Positions 7,525 to 15,853 of a stretch of 64,000 nt of DNA are shown here, in pieces. Made by a program: the position numbers and the translations under genes. This DNA comes from an uncultured Clostridia bacterium (GTDB taxonomy: Bacteria > Bacillota > Clostridia > Christensenellales > Borkfalkiaceae), in NCBI GenBank assembly GCA_934271255.1, contig CAKQQS010000007.1, positions 1 through 64,000 of the forward strand. The letters are read 5' to 3'. The notes beneath the pieces are model-generated. The model did not search any database. It worked only from the letters and a program-made list of their open reading frames with translations, and was not told the origin of the DNA. Positions within the stretch are counted from its first letter, which is position 1; the number at the start of each line of letters is the position of its first letter.

Positions 7525-9340
7525 TCTTAACCGCCTTTACCATTCTTTTTATGCCTTTTATGTCTTCGATTTCCGCCGTTTCAAACCCGTTTTCCGCGAA
7601 CATCTCGGAAACGCTTTCGCATTCCTTGTCCCCGCATTCCATAATAATCACGCCGTGTTCGTTTAAAAACTCTCCGCAGAGTTTGGATATTTTTCTGTAA
7701 TAGTCCATACCGTCTTCTCCGCCGTACAACGCGACGGACGGCTCGAAATCCCTCACTTCTTTTTGAATATCGTCCTTTTCTGCGAGCGGAATATAAGGCG
7801 GGTTGGTTATTATGACGTCAAACTTTTCGCCCGATAAGTTATCGAACAAATCGCTTTCGACGAAAGTTATTTCCGCGCCGTTCGTTTCGGCGTTTTCTTT
7901 CGCTAAAACGAGCGCGTCTTTCGATACGTCGCTTGCGTAAACTTCCGCGTTCGTCTTTTTCTTGACGGCAATCGCTATCGCTCCGCTGCCCGTACACAAA
8001 TCAAGAACCTTTTTCGTTTCGTTGATAAACGGAAGCGCGTGTTCAACGAGTTCTTCCGTTTCGGGACGGGGTATAAGCACCCGTTCGTCCACTTTTATCT
8101 TGTAACCGTAAAAATCCGTGTCGCCTATGCAGTACCAAAGCGGTCTGCCCGTGATGCGTTCTTTTACTATCTCGTCTATTCTCATCAAGTTTTTGGGACT
8201 TACGTTTTTGTCCTGATGAAGCTGACTTCTTTTAAGTCCCGTAACAATCGATACTATCCATTCCGCTTCGGCGTCTTCGTCGATGCCGTTCGCGGCGAGT
8301 TCGTCTTTGACTTTTTGCAGTTTAACGACTAATTTTTCGGGCGTTACGAACTTGACTTCCGGAATGCTCGGATCGGCGTCCATGGCAAGCACCGTCTTGA
8401 ACGAGTTTATAGCGACTTCGAGCATGTCGTCCGTCGGTTCTCTCGTGGTGATGCGTTGCAACAACAACCCCGGCGCTTTTATAGGCAGCAACAACGGACT
8501 CGAACTCTTTGCCAAAAGACGTAACAATTCGTACGAAACACCCGCGACTATCGGTAATAAACCGAGTTTTATAAGCGCTTTGTACAATCTTCCGAGTTTG
8601 CCGAAATCGGTATTGAAGTCAATACCGCAAGCGTTGAAAATCGCTTCGACGCACACGAAAACTATAATGCTTACGAAAAGCACGAGAAAAATAAACGTCG
8701 TGCCGCAACGGTCGTGGACTCTCGTGCATTTTTTTGCGTTTTCGGGTGTGAGTTCCAACCCTTTTTCGTAACACGAAATGGTTTTATGCTCCGCGCCGTG
8801 ATACATAAACGTTCGCCTTATGTCTTTCATCAAAGAAACCAGCAACAAATACGCGATGAAAATCAAAATCTTGATACCGCCTTCGATAAAATCCACCGCT
8901 ATCGGGTGAAGGTCGCCGGTAGCGAGCATCAACAGTTTGGTCAGGTAAATGGGCGCGAAAATAAACAAGCCTATCGCAAGCGCGACGCCCAAAATCGTCG
9001 AAAGCGTCGTTATGACGCTTACTAAATCTATATGCAGTTTCGCTTTGCACCATTTCTCGAACCTGCCCGGTTCGCTTTCCCCGAAAACTTCCGCCGAACG
9101 CATAAGCGTGCTTGTTCCCGATACGAGCGATTCGACTAAGTTGAACACGCCCCTTAAAAAAGGTACGCGCGCGAGAAAACAGCGTTTTTTCAACGGTTTG
9201 AGCCGTTTGGTTTCGACTCTTATTATACCGTCTTCGTCCCTTACGGAAGTCGCCATCGACGTCGCTCCGCGCATCATAACGCCTTCTATGACGGCTTGAC
9301 CGCCGATGAGCGTCTTTTTTTGTTTCTTTTCTTTTTTCAT
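7517..9340 (-). CDS. prmC: Fusion: DUF1385 membrane protein + PrmC release-factor glutamine methyltransferase
   Basis: One 607-residue frame carries two proteins usually encoded by adjacent genes. Residues 1-310 are a DUF1385 protein (LIGGQAVIEGVMMRG, then several membrane segments and HGAEHKTISCYEKG). Residues 320-607 are PrmC/HemK: a helical N-terminal domain, SAM-binding LDLCTGSGAIAIA and the catalytic NPPY motif (IITNPPYIPLA). No stop codon or internal ribosome binding site separates them. PrmC N5-methylates the GGQ glutamine of release factors and prfA follows directly. The fusion would tether the methyltransferase to the membrane. Its ribosome binding site is weak (GGA). Confidence 0.92.
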   Translation of the reverse strand: MKKEKKQKKTLIGGQAVIEGVMMRGATSMATSVRDEDGIIRVETKRLKPLKKRCFLARVPFLRGVFNLVESLVSGTSTLMRSAEVFGESEPGRFEKWCKAKLHIDLVSVITTLSTILGVALAIGLFIFAPIYLTKLLMLATGDLHPIAVDFIEGGIKILIFIAYLLLVSLMKDIRRTFMYHGAEHKTISCYEKGLELTPENAKKCTRVHDRCGTTFIFLVLFVSIIVFVCVEAIFNACGIDFNTDFGKLGRLYKALIKLGLLPIVAGVSYELLRLLAKSSSPLLLPIKAPGLLLQRITTREPTDDMLEVAINSFKTVLAMDADPSIPEVKFVTPEKLVVKLQKVKDELAANGIDEDAEAEWIVSIVTGLKRSQLHQDKNVSPKNLMRIDEIVKERITGRPLWYCIGDTDFYGYKIKVDERVLIPRPETEELVEHALPFINETKKVLDLCTGSGAIAIAVKKKTNAEVYASDVSKDALVLAKENAETNGAEITFVESDLFDNLSGEKFDVIITNPPYIPLAEKDDIQKEVRDFEPSVALYGGEDGMDYYRKISKLCGEFLNEHGVIIMECGDKECESVSEMFAENGFETAEIEDIKGIKRMVKAVKNV

Positions 9341-9364
9341 AATTAAAGTCCGAAATCGTTTAAT

Positions 9365-9397
9365 AAAAATGCTCTATGTAACTGACAACATAGAGCA
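9365..9397 (-). terminator. Terminator after rpmE
   Basis: A 10-bp stem (TGCTCTATGT / ACATAGAGCA) with an 8-base loop is followed on the minus strand by five U. It lies between rpmE and the DUF1385-PrmC gene and would give partial uncoupling. Confidence 0.85.
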
Positions 9398-9421
9398 ACG
9401 CGCTAGGGATAATCCCTGAAA

Positions 9422-9628
9422 TTATTTGTTTCCGTATCTCTTCTTAAACTTATCCACTCTACCGCCGACGTCTACAAACTTTTGCTTGCCCGTAAAGTAC
9501 GGATGGCATTTAGAACAAATATCTACCTTCATCGTGTCGCCCGCCTTGGTCGTGCCCGTTTTAAAGGTCGCACCGCACGCGCAAACTACCGTTACTTCAT
9601 GATAATTCGGATGGATACCACTTTTCAT
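9422..9628 (-). CDS. rpmE: 50S ribosomal protein L31
   Basis: The 68-residue product is typical of L31. It is the zinc-binding (C+) form: cysteines occur in VVCACGATFKTG and in DICSKCHPYFTGKQ. The start is supported by an AGAGGTGAG ribosome binding site and a well-formed promoter upstream. It heads the rpmE-prmC-prfA cluster seen in many Clostridia. Zinc-dependent C+ L31 proteins are often accompanied by a cysteine-free paralogue elsewhere; none is in this window. Confidence 0.97.
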   Translation of the reverse strand: MKSGIHPNYHEVTVVCACGATFKTGTTKAGDTMKVDICSKCHPYFTGKQKFVDVGGRVDKFKKRYGNK

Positions 9629-9659
9629 AATCTCACCTCTTTTAATGATTTGCCATACT

Positions 9660-9688
9660 AGTATAGTATAATTTAATCAAATAGTCAA
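9660..9688 (-). promoter_or_regulatory. rpmE promoter
   Basis: On the minus strand TTGACT and TATACT are separated by 17 bases. A second TATACT overlaps upstream, so the -10 choice is slightly ambiguous. Confidence 0.7.
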
Positions 9689-9768
9689 CTACTTGACTTA
9701 ATTTTTTTGCTTTTTCGCCGTTTTTTATCGTAATATTCGGCGGGAAATCGTCGAATATGCAAAAATAA

Positions 9769-9797
9769 TTGCAATTTTATCGAGAATAGAGTATACT
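9769..9797 (+). promoter_or_regulatory. Promoter of the MDR dehydrogenase gene
   Basis: TTGCAA (9769-9774), a 17-base spacer and TATACT (9792-9797). The -35 box lies in ATTGCAATT, a palindrome also found at the lipoprotein promoter near 16400. Confidence 0.7.
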
Positions 9798-9843
9798 GTA
9801 TAAGATATACGGTTAAACCTTGTGTTTAATTAAAGGAGTTTGA

Positions 9844-10860
9844 ATGAGAGCGTATAAGTTAACCGAACCGAAAAAAATCGAAAAAGTCGAATGGAACGAT
9901 CCTTGTTCAAAAGAAGGGCTTACTAATATCAGGCTTACCAAATCGATGATTGCGTTAGGCGATATAGTAAGTTATAACGGCGAAGACGATTTTAAGGAAA
10001 TCGTTCCGGGCAGTTACGGCGTCGGAGTAGTAAGCGAAGTTCCCGAAAACCTTTACGATATTCGTCGGGGCGACAGAGTTTTCGTTGCGCCGACCACGAA
10101 TTGTCAGGAGTGCTACAACTGCGTAACGGGTAACGCCGATAAGTGTTCCGACTTTCAAGTCGCGGGCAACAACTCCGACGGTTTTTTAAGGGATTTCTAC
10201 GCGACGGAACTCGCCAACGTGTATAAACTGCCGCAAGCGGTTACGGACGACGTCGCTTTATACCTTGAATACGTTGCAAAATCAATTGCCATTATCGACG
10301 CGATGAACGTTCGTAAAGGCGACCACGTCGCTATTATCGGCGCGGGCAATCTCGGCAACATTCTTTCGCAAATAATGATTTATTATCAATGCGTGCCTAT
10401 TCTTATCGACAACGATAAAACTCAACTCGCAAACGCCGAAAAAAGCGGGGTATATTACAGAGTGTCGACGGACGACAACCCTCAAAAATATATCAACAAC
10501 GTAACGGCGGGCAGGTTTTGTAAAGGCGTTGTATACATTACGGAAAGTTATATCAACCCCAAAGTCGCGTTCTCGCTTGCTTCTTTCGGCGCGCCCGTAG
10601 TCATCACGGGAACGACTTCGAGATCCCCCAAAATCGATCTTACTCTCGCGTGCGAAAAACAACTTACCATTATGTGCGTTACGAACGGGTTCGGCAACAC
10701 CGCTTCCGCTATCAATTTAGTAAACAACAAAGCGGTCAATTTCGCTTATCTTCCCGTAAACAAAATATCTTTTAACGAAGTACCCGCCTTGTTTAAAAAA
10801 GGCAACGCCGCGTTTGAAAAGAAAGAAACTTTCGTGAACGCGATAGTAGATTTAATGTAA
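9844..10860 (+). CDS. Medium-chain dehydrogenase/reductase lacking catalytic zinc ligands
   Basis: The product is 338 residues. It has the GroES-like N-terminal part, four structural-zinc cysteines (residues about 87-101, pattern CxxCxxCx7C) and a Rossmann domain with IIGAGNLGN. The usual catalytic zinc ligands are absent: the family's C-G-x-D is replaced by SMIALGDI and the G-H-E by PGSYGVGVV. It may therefore be a zinc-independent reductase or a binding protein; the substrate cannot be predicted. It is transcribed alone, with AAAGGAG before ATG 9844 and a terminator after the stop. Confidence 0.85.
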   Translation: MRAYKLTEPKKIEKVEWNDPCSKEGLTNIRLTKSMIALGDIVSYNGEDDFKEIVPGSYGVGVVSEVPENLYDIRRGDRVFVAPTTNCQECYNCVTGNADKCSDFQVAGNNSDGFLRDFYATELANVYKLPQAVTDDVALYLEYVAKSIAIIDAMNVRKGDHVAIIGAGNLGNILSQIMIYYQCVPILIDNDKTQLANAEKSGVYYRVSTDDNPQKYINNVTAGRFCKGVVYITESYINPKVAFSLASFGAPVVITGTTSRSPKIDLTLACEKQLTIMCVTNGFGNTASAINLVNNKAVNFAYLPVNKISFNEVPALFKKGNAAFEKKETFVNAIVDLM

Positions 10861-10874
10861 ACTTAAAAACGTTT

Positions 10875-10903
10875 CGCGGTTGCAATCTGCAACCGCGTTT
10901 TTT
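10875..10903 (+). terminator. Terminator after the dehydrogenase gene
   Basis: A 10-bp stem (CGCGGTTGCA / TGCAACCGCG) with a 3-base loop is followed by TTTTTTAT. The convergent minD gene ends inside this tail. Confidence 0.85.
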
Positions 10904-11693
10904 ATACTCTTCTTTTTATCATTCGTTTTATCTTACCGAAAAAGCCTTCGTACCTGTCCGTCGCGCAAAACAAATCCGCCTTGCCGTACGTTAAGTTTTC
11001 AACCAGCACCGCGTACGCTTTGCTCGACTGACTGCCTTTCATTTTTCCTACGTTTCCCGTAGACAAATACACCGCGTCGTCTTCGGGAATAATACCGATA
11101 AGTTTAAGCCCGATACGGTCTTGAATATCTTTTGCCGTAGGCATTTCGCCGTCGACCACCATGTCGCCCCTGAATCTGTTTATCACCAAATACTTTTCGT
11201 CCAAATCGAACGTCGACAAAATGCCGACGACTTTTTTTGCGTCCGACAAACTCGCCTCGTTGGGATTGACTACCACTATGCACTCTCTCGCCACCGCGAC
11301 GCTGCGACAAAAACCGCTGCCTACCCCTGCGGGACAGTCGATAAAAACGTAATCGTAAAGAGAATCCGCTTCTTCGATTATTCTTTCAAGTCCGCCCGAC
11401 GAAATCATCGTATAGTCGTTTTTCGACCGAGAAGACAACAGGCTGAGCGCGGGTTGATTTTTTACTTTTTGCGTCGCCTGATTCAATCTGCATTTGCCGT
11501 TTACCAAATCAAACAAATCGTATTCGCCTTTTTCCGTTACCCCGAGCAAAATATCCGCGTTGTTAAGCCCCGCGTCCATGTCGATAATCAACGACCGTTC
11601 GCCCGATTTCGCCAACCCGTACGCCAAATTAACCGCAACGGTTGTTTTTCCTACTCCCCCTTTTCCGGAAGTTACCACGATTACCCTTGCCAT
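10902..11693 (-). CDS. minD: Septum site-determining protein MinD
   Basis: The product is 263 residues, starting at ATG 11693, which has GGAG five bases upstream; longer readings of this frame lack a ribosome binding site. It has the deviant Walker A SGKGGVGKTT near residues 9-18, IDMDAGLNNADILLG, and a C-terminal amphipathic membrane-targeting helix (GFFGKIKRMIKRRV). MinD is a membrane-bound ATPase that positions the division septum, normally with MinC and, in some species, MinE or MinJ/DivIVA. No minC or minE is adjacent. The gene has its own extended -10 promoter. Confidence 0.93.
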   Translation of the reverse strand: MARVIVVTSGKGGVGKTTVAVNLAYGLAKSGERSLIIDMDAGLNNADILLGVTEKGEYDLFDLVNGKCRLNQATQKVKNQPALSLLSSRSKNDYTMISSGGLERIIEEADSLYDYVFIDCPAGVGSGFCRSVAVARECIVVVNPNEASLSDAKKVVGILSTFDLDEKYLVINRFRGDMVVDGEMPTAKDIQDRIGLKLIGIIPEDDAVYLSTGNVGKMKGSQSSKAYAVLVENLTYGKADLFCATDRYEGFFGKIKRMIKRRV

Positions 11694-11711
11694 AATTTCT
11701 CCTTTCCGATA

Positions 11712-11720
11712 ATTATACCA
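11712..11720 (-). promoter_or_regulatory. Extended -10 promoter of minD
   Basis: The minus strand reads TTTGGTATAAT, giving a TG-n-TATAAT extended -10 about 19 bases upstream of the minD start. No good -35 is visible. Confidence 0.55.
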
Positions 11721-11891
11721 AACCGCAACCGCGTAATTTTGGCTTATTTTGTCGTTTTTCGTCAAACTTTTTTGAATACGCCTTTCGCTCCCCGCATAGG
11801 TTTTAACCGCGAACACCTTCAACCCTTTAAACCGCCGTCGTATAACTTATATCTTTCTTTATAAAACCGTAAGCCGACGATATAAAAGTCA

Positions 11892-11918
11892 GTCCCCTTT
11901 GCGTTTCGCAAAGGGGAC
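11892..11918 (-). terminator. Terminator after mreB
   Basis: A 12-bp perfect stem (GTCCCCTTTGCG / CGCAAAGGGGAC) with a TTT loop lies just after the mreB stop. The U tail is short (TGACTTTTATA). Confidence 0.7.
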
Positions 11919-11923
11919 GTAAT

Positions 11924-12928
11924 TTAATCGAGATTTACTTTTAATCTTGCGACGAGTTCTTTGTTGCCTAAAACCATACCGCCGCCAAGCACTATCGCCG
12001 TTTCAGGGTTGTCGCATACGCTTACTTTCATAGAAAACTTGTTTTCGTAATATTCTTCGAGCCCCGCTATCTGACAAAGCCCGCCCGACAAGTACACGCC
12101 CGAATGGCGTATTTCCGCAGATACTTCCGCAGGCAGTTTGGACAACACCGCCGTTACGAACTCGGCGACTTTATCGAAATACCCTTTGACGGGTACAATC
12201 ACGTCGCTTGCCGTAAGGTTCATCGAACGAGGTCTTCCCGACACGATGTCCCTGCCGTTGACGAGTATTTGGGATACGTCGTTTCTCAAAAGGCTGGCTA
12301 CGTCGATTTTTATTTTTTCCGCCGTAAGTCTGCCTATCTGCAAGTTGTATTTTTCCGCGACGAAATCGATTATGCCCGCGTCTATGTCCGCGCCGCCGAC
12401 GTTCATCGAAAGCCCCGCTATTATTCCGTCGAGCGATACCGCAGCGATATTAGTCGTGCCGCCGCCCATATCTATTATAAAGTACGGGGTGTAGTCTGTG
12501 AGCGGTATGTTTTGTCCTACCGCGCTTAAAATAGGCGCTTCTACAAACGATACCCTGTTTATGCCGACGCCCGTCGCAAGTTTTTTGTATTTTCTCAACA
12601 TTTCGACGTCTATACCCGTCGGTACAGAAAATATCGCCTGAACGGTGTCGTATTTTCTGACTTCTATCTTATCGAAAAAATATTTCAACAACTCTTTCGC
12701 GAACACTTCGTTGACTATATCGCCGTGAAATATCGGAAACACCACTTTCGTGTTCTCGGCGGTTTTGCCGACGAGCCGTTTCGCTTCCAGCCCGAACGCT
12801 TTGATGTCGCGATACTTGTCGTTGCTGACCGCAAGAACGGTAGGCTCGCTCAATACTATTCCGCTGCCTATCACGTATATGTTCGTCGTCGACGACCCGA
12901 AATCTATCGCTAAACTTATTTTTGCCAT
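11924..12928 (-). CDS. mreB: MreB/Mbl-type bacterial actin
   Basis: The 334-residue product is full length for MreB. Nucleotide-binding motifs of the actin superfamily are visible: AIDFGSSTTNIYV at the N-terminus, YFIIDMGGGTTNIAAVS in the middle and GVYLSGGLCQIAGL near the end. It polymerises under the membrane and guides sidewall peptidoglycan synthesis. The phosphate-1 loop differs from the common DLGTANTLVY, so it may be a paralogue. It overlaps the end of maf by 13 bases, a common maf-mre arrangement, but mreC and mreD do not follow. Confidence 0.9.
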   Translation of the reverse strand: MAKISLAIDFGSSTTNIYVIGSGIVLSEPTVLAVSNDKYRDIKAFGLEAKRLVGKTAENTKVVFPIFHGDIVNEVFAKELLKYFFDKIEVRKYDTVQAIFSVPTGIDVEMLRKYKKLATGVGINRVSFVEAPILSAVGQNIPLTDYTPYFIIDMGGGTTNIAAVSLDGIIAGLSMNVGGADIDAGIIDFVAEKYNLQIGRLTAEKIKIDVASLLRNDVSQILVNGRDIVSGRPRSMNLTASDVIVPVKGYFDKVAEFVTAVLSKLPAEVSAEIRHSGVYLSGGLCQIAGLEEYYENKFSMKVSVCDNPETAIVLGGGMVLGNKELVARLKVNLD

Positions 12929-13482
12929 AACAATACGCCCCTCGTTTTTAAAACTTCCGTTAATCTTTCTTTCGGGAGCCCGACTATGTTCGTGTAACTC
13001 CCCGAATAACTTTTTACTATATCGTAACCGCTTTGTATACCGTAAGCCCCCGCCTTGTCCATAGGAATACCCGTATTGACGTATTCCGTTATTTTCTCGT
13101 CGGAAAGGTCGTTGAACGTAACTTCCGTTCTGACGAACTCGCAGTTTGTACCGCTACCGTCGACGACGGCGAATCCCGTGTACACTTCGTGAGTGTTGCC
13201 CGAAAGCGCGCGAAGCATTCTTTTCGCGTCCCTTTCGTCTTTCGGTTTTCCGAAAATCTCGCCGTTAAAATACACCACCGTGTCCGCGCCGATAACTACG
13301 TCGCTTTTATGCGTTTCGTACACCGCTTTCGCTTTTTTAAGGGCAAGAAGTTTCACCGTTTCGCCGACGGGAATATCTTTGTCGACGCTTTCGTCCGCAT
13401 CTGACGGTATCACCGTAAACTCCGCTATTATTTCTTTTAATATGTCTTTTCGCCTAGCCGAATTGCTTGCAAGTATCACCAT
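12916..13482 (-). CDS. maf: Maf-family nucleotide pyrophosphatase
   Basis: The product is 188 residues, starting at ATG 13482 so that it opens with the family hallmark MVILASNSARRKDIL. Other conserved segments are DADES, VIGADTVV and GAYGIQ. Maf proteins hydrolyse non-canonical or methylated nucleoside triphosphates to monophosphates and are linked to septum inhibition in Bacillus. A longer reading from 13512 lacks support. Its 5' region holds a duplicated 52-base sequence. It is co-transcribed with mreB. Confidence 0.92.
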   Translation of the reverse strand: MVILASNSARRKDILKEIIAEFTVIPSDADESVDKDIPVGETVKLLALKKAKAVYETHKSDVVIGADTVVYFNGEIFGKPKDERDAKRMLRALSGNTHEVYTGFAVVDGSGTNCEFVRTEVTFNDLSDEKITEYVNTGIPMDKAGAYGIQSGYDIVKSYSGSYTNIVGLPKERLTEVLKTRGVLLWQK

Positions 13483-13512
13483 AATTCCAACCGCCGTACT
13501 GCGCCGTAACAC

Positions 13513-13620
13513 ACGGCGTTCGCTGCGTTCTTTTCTGTTGTTTGTAACTATCGCCGTAGTACAACCGAAACGGCGTTCGCTACGTTCTTTCTATTGTTTG
13601 TAACTATCGCCGTAGTACAA
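13513..13620 (-). repeat. Tandem pair of about 52-base repeats in the maf leader
   Basis: Two copies (13513-13564 and 13570-13620) differ at a few positions and share TTGTAACTATCGCCGTAGTA. Each copy starts ACGGCG and has CGCCGT near its end, so each could fold on itself as RNA. No reading frame of interest crosses them. No third copy was noticed in the window. Confidence 0.8.
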
Positions 13621-13638
13621 AATATTTTTATTATAATT

Positions 13639-13661
13639 ATGCCGACAACTAGTGTCGGCAT
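13639..13661 (-). terminator. Hairpin after the Ppx/GppA gene
   Basis: A 9-bp perfect stem (ATGCCGACA / TGTCGGCAT) with loop ACTAG lies 6 bases past the stop. The tail is AT-rich rather than a clean U run. Confidence 0.6.
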
Positions 13662-13666
13662 ATCGT

Positions 13667-15181
13667 TTAAAGTATTTCCAGATTCTTTTTGAACACTTTT
13701 CTGAAATCGGGCGCGGCGTCCATAGCGTCGCTTATTTCGAGAGTAGCGTCGCCCGTAACTTCCGCTTTCATTATAACGGAATCGCCCAAAATATCGCAGT
13801 TGATATTAACGACCAACGAAGATTTCGTTCTGTCCAGACTGTCGGCAAGACGGAGCATAAGCCCTAACTTTCTTACCGTGTCAAGGTCTGCGTCGCTTAC
13901 CAAATCTTTGTATTTTGCCCATTCCGCCTGCGAAATGTCTTCCGTTTTATGCAACGCGACGGTAAAAGCGGCAAGGACTATATCTCTATGCGTTATGCCG
14001 TAAAGGTTGGCGTTTAAAATCATATACCAACTGTGCATCTGATAACTGTAAAACTTGATGTTTTTGCCTATCGCGTGCATCGTAGCGGCAACTTTTAATA
14101 TTTTTAAGTATTGTCTGGGGAACTTATGCAGTACCCTTAACTGTTTGAACAACTGTACCGAAAGGTTTACTACCTGAGCGACGTGCTTTTCGTCCTGATT
14201 GTATATTTTAAGCAACGCGTCAAGGCTGTAACCCAAACAGTCGGAAATGGGTTTGTCGACGGTAGCGGGAACGGCGTAATTGAACATAATTCCTTCGCGC
14301 AGGCCGCAAGTCGATACGTTGATGTCGTCAAGGCTCATATAATCTTTAAACGCCTTAACCGCCGCGAACGCGCTGGAAAGGACGTCCGCTCTGCCGCTCG
14401 AAATACCTTTGAGTTTTTTCGTTTTGTCTATATCCAGCCCTTTTATCAAATTGTACGCATGCTCGAAATTATCCCCCGTAACGACAAAGTCGTGCAACTG
14501 GTGCAAGGGATATCTTCTCATCATCTTGACGATTCTCGCCAAGTTTCTTATAGAACCGCCGACGCCGATAAGTTGAACTTCGGGATCGACCGATTTGAGC
14601 CATTCTATTTTAGACAACTCGCTCGTGAAAAACTCTTCGACTTTTTTCGTTTGTTCTTCGGGGGTAAGTCCTTCGCCCGAGAACATTTCTTTCAGGTTGA
14701 CCGCGCCAAAAGGAAGAGTTTCCTGATTGAGTAAGTTTCTTCTGTTATAATAAACGATTTTCGTCGAGCCGCCGCCTATCTCGAAAATTATTCCCTTGGG
14801 AATATCCATCGAGTTGATAACGCCCCTATAAACAAGCGTCGCTTCGTCTTCGGCGGATAAAACTTTAAACTTTATGCCCGTCGTAGCGAAAACTTCATCC
14901 AAAAAACTCCTTTGGTTTTTGGCGCGTCTTACCGCGGCGGTCGCTACGGCGATTATTCTTTCGACGCCCGACGCGTCGCAAAGTCTTTTATACATCTTCA
15001 ACGTGGATATGGTATCCTGCGCTCTCTGGGCTTTGATAAACCCGTCTTTTTGCATGCCTTCCCCGATTCTCGTGCTTCTTTTTAATTCGTCGACGACTTG
15101 GAAATGCCCGCCTTCTACCATTTCTACGATAACTAATCTCGCGGTGTTAGAACCCAAGTCGATAATTCCGATTTTTTCCAT
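13667..15181 (-). CDS. ppx: Ppx/GppA family phosphatase (exopolyphosphatase-like)
   Basis: The 504-residue product has the ASKHA-fold Ppx/GppA domain: IIDLGSNTARLVIVEM at the start, ATAAVRRAKN, IFEIGGGSTKIVYY and LIGVGGSIRNLARI. From about residue 310 an HD-type helical domain follows (HAIGKNIKFYSYQMHSWYMI). The family hydrolyses polyphosphate and/or the stringent alarmone pppGpp; sequence alone does not choose between them. It has its own promoter and is monocistronic, ending at a hairpin. Confidence 0.9.
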   Translation of the reverse strand: MEKIGIIDLGSNTARLVIVEMVEGGHFQVVDELKRSTRIGEGMQKDGFIKAQRAQDTISTLKMYKRLCDASGVERIIAVATAAVRRAKNQRSFLDEVFATTGIKFKVLSAEDEATLVYRGVINSMDIPKGIIFEIGGGSTKIVYYNRRNLLNQETLPFGAVNLKEMFSGEGLTPEEQTKKVEEFFTSELSKIEWLKSVDPEVQLIGVGGSIRNLARIVKMMRRYPLHQLHDFVVTGDNFEHAYNLIKGLDIDKTKKLKGISSGRADVLSSAFAAVKAFKDYMSLDDINVSTCGLREGIMFNYAVPATVDKPISDCLGYSLDALLKIYNQDEKHVAQVVNLSVQLFKQLRVLHKFPRQYLKILKVAATMHAIGKNIKFYSYQMHSWYMILNANLYGITHRDIVLAAFTVALHKTEDISQAEWAKYKDLVSDADLDTVRKLGLMLRLADSLDRTKSSLVVNINCDILGDSVIMKAEVTGDATLEISDAMDAAPDFRKVFKKNLEIL

Positions 15182-15256
15182 TACTTCACCTTCTTTTCCT
15201 ACTAGTTTGTTTATTATAGTAACTTAATAAATAATATAATATCTCACATTTTGGTT

Positions 15257-15285
15257 AGTATAGCACAAAATTAACGTTTTGTCTA
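15257..15285 (-). promoter_or_regulatory. Promoter of the Ppx/GppA gene
   Basis: On the minus strand TAGACA and TATACT are separated by 17 bases, about 75 bases upstream of the start at 15181. Confidence 0.6.
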
Positions 15286-15352
15286 TACCTTTTCGGAAAA
15301 TATTTCAACAATTTTTAATTTAAGTCGGCTTTTTTCGTTCACGTCCCCGTCC

Positions 15353-15844
15353 TTAGCCTTCTTTTTCGGCTTTTTTGCGATTTTCGGCAGCCGCTTTATC
15401 GTCGACTTTTTTACGATTTTTTTCGCTCTTTCTCATCGATTTTTTTTGCTCGTTTTTCGACGGTTTTTTCCCTTGACAAAATATCGAATCGTAAAAAGTA
15501 TACCCCGACAAAAGAACCAAAAACGCGCCGAAAACAATCCGCAAAATCTTCGTGTTTATTTCTTGCGACGCAAAACTGAACAAAAGCGCGGAAACGCTTG
15601 CCGAAAAGACTAAAACGAAAAGGTCGTTTTTCCTGACGTTTCCTTGCGAAACGTGAATTATCAACGCCACTGCCGAAGTGGGTAAAAAACTAACGAGATT
15701 TATCGCCTGAGCCTGTAACTGATTAAAGCCCGAAAAGGTGGTTAAAAGGGGTATCAGAAGCGTTCCGCCGCCCATACCCATACCGCCCGCGATTCCGCCT
15801 GCAAAACCGAAAAGAACGTACAAAATTATCTTCATTTCCGCCAC
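15353..15844 (-). CDS. TauE/SafE permease half-protein (second half)
   Basis: The 163-residue product has about four membrane segments. It contains the family glycine motif GFAGGIAGGMGMGGGTLLIPLL near the start (cited as positions 12-33) and a highly charged Lys/Glu tail from about residue 118. TauE/SafE proteins are putative exporters of sulfite, sulfoacetate or other organic anions. Full-length members have two such repeats in about 250 residues; here each repeat is a separate gene, nine bases apart. The two products probably pair in the membrane. The substrate is unknown. Confidence 0.82.
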   Translation of the reverse strand: MAEMKIILYVLFGFAGGIAGGMGMGGGTLLIPLLTTFSGFNQLQAQAINLVSFLPTSAVALIIHVSQGNVRKNDLFVLVFSASVSALLFSFASQEINTKILRIVFGAFLVLLSGYTFYDSIFCQGKKPSKNEQKKSMRKSEKNRKKVDDKAAAENRKKAEKEG

Positions 15845-15853
15845 CTTTTTTTG

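Noticed and set aside
13513..13620. Repeat pair as a minimal CRISPR
   Set aside because: Only two copies, 5-base spacing and no cas genes nearby.
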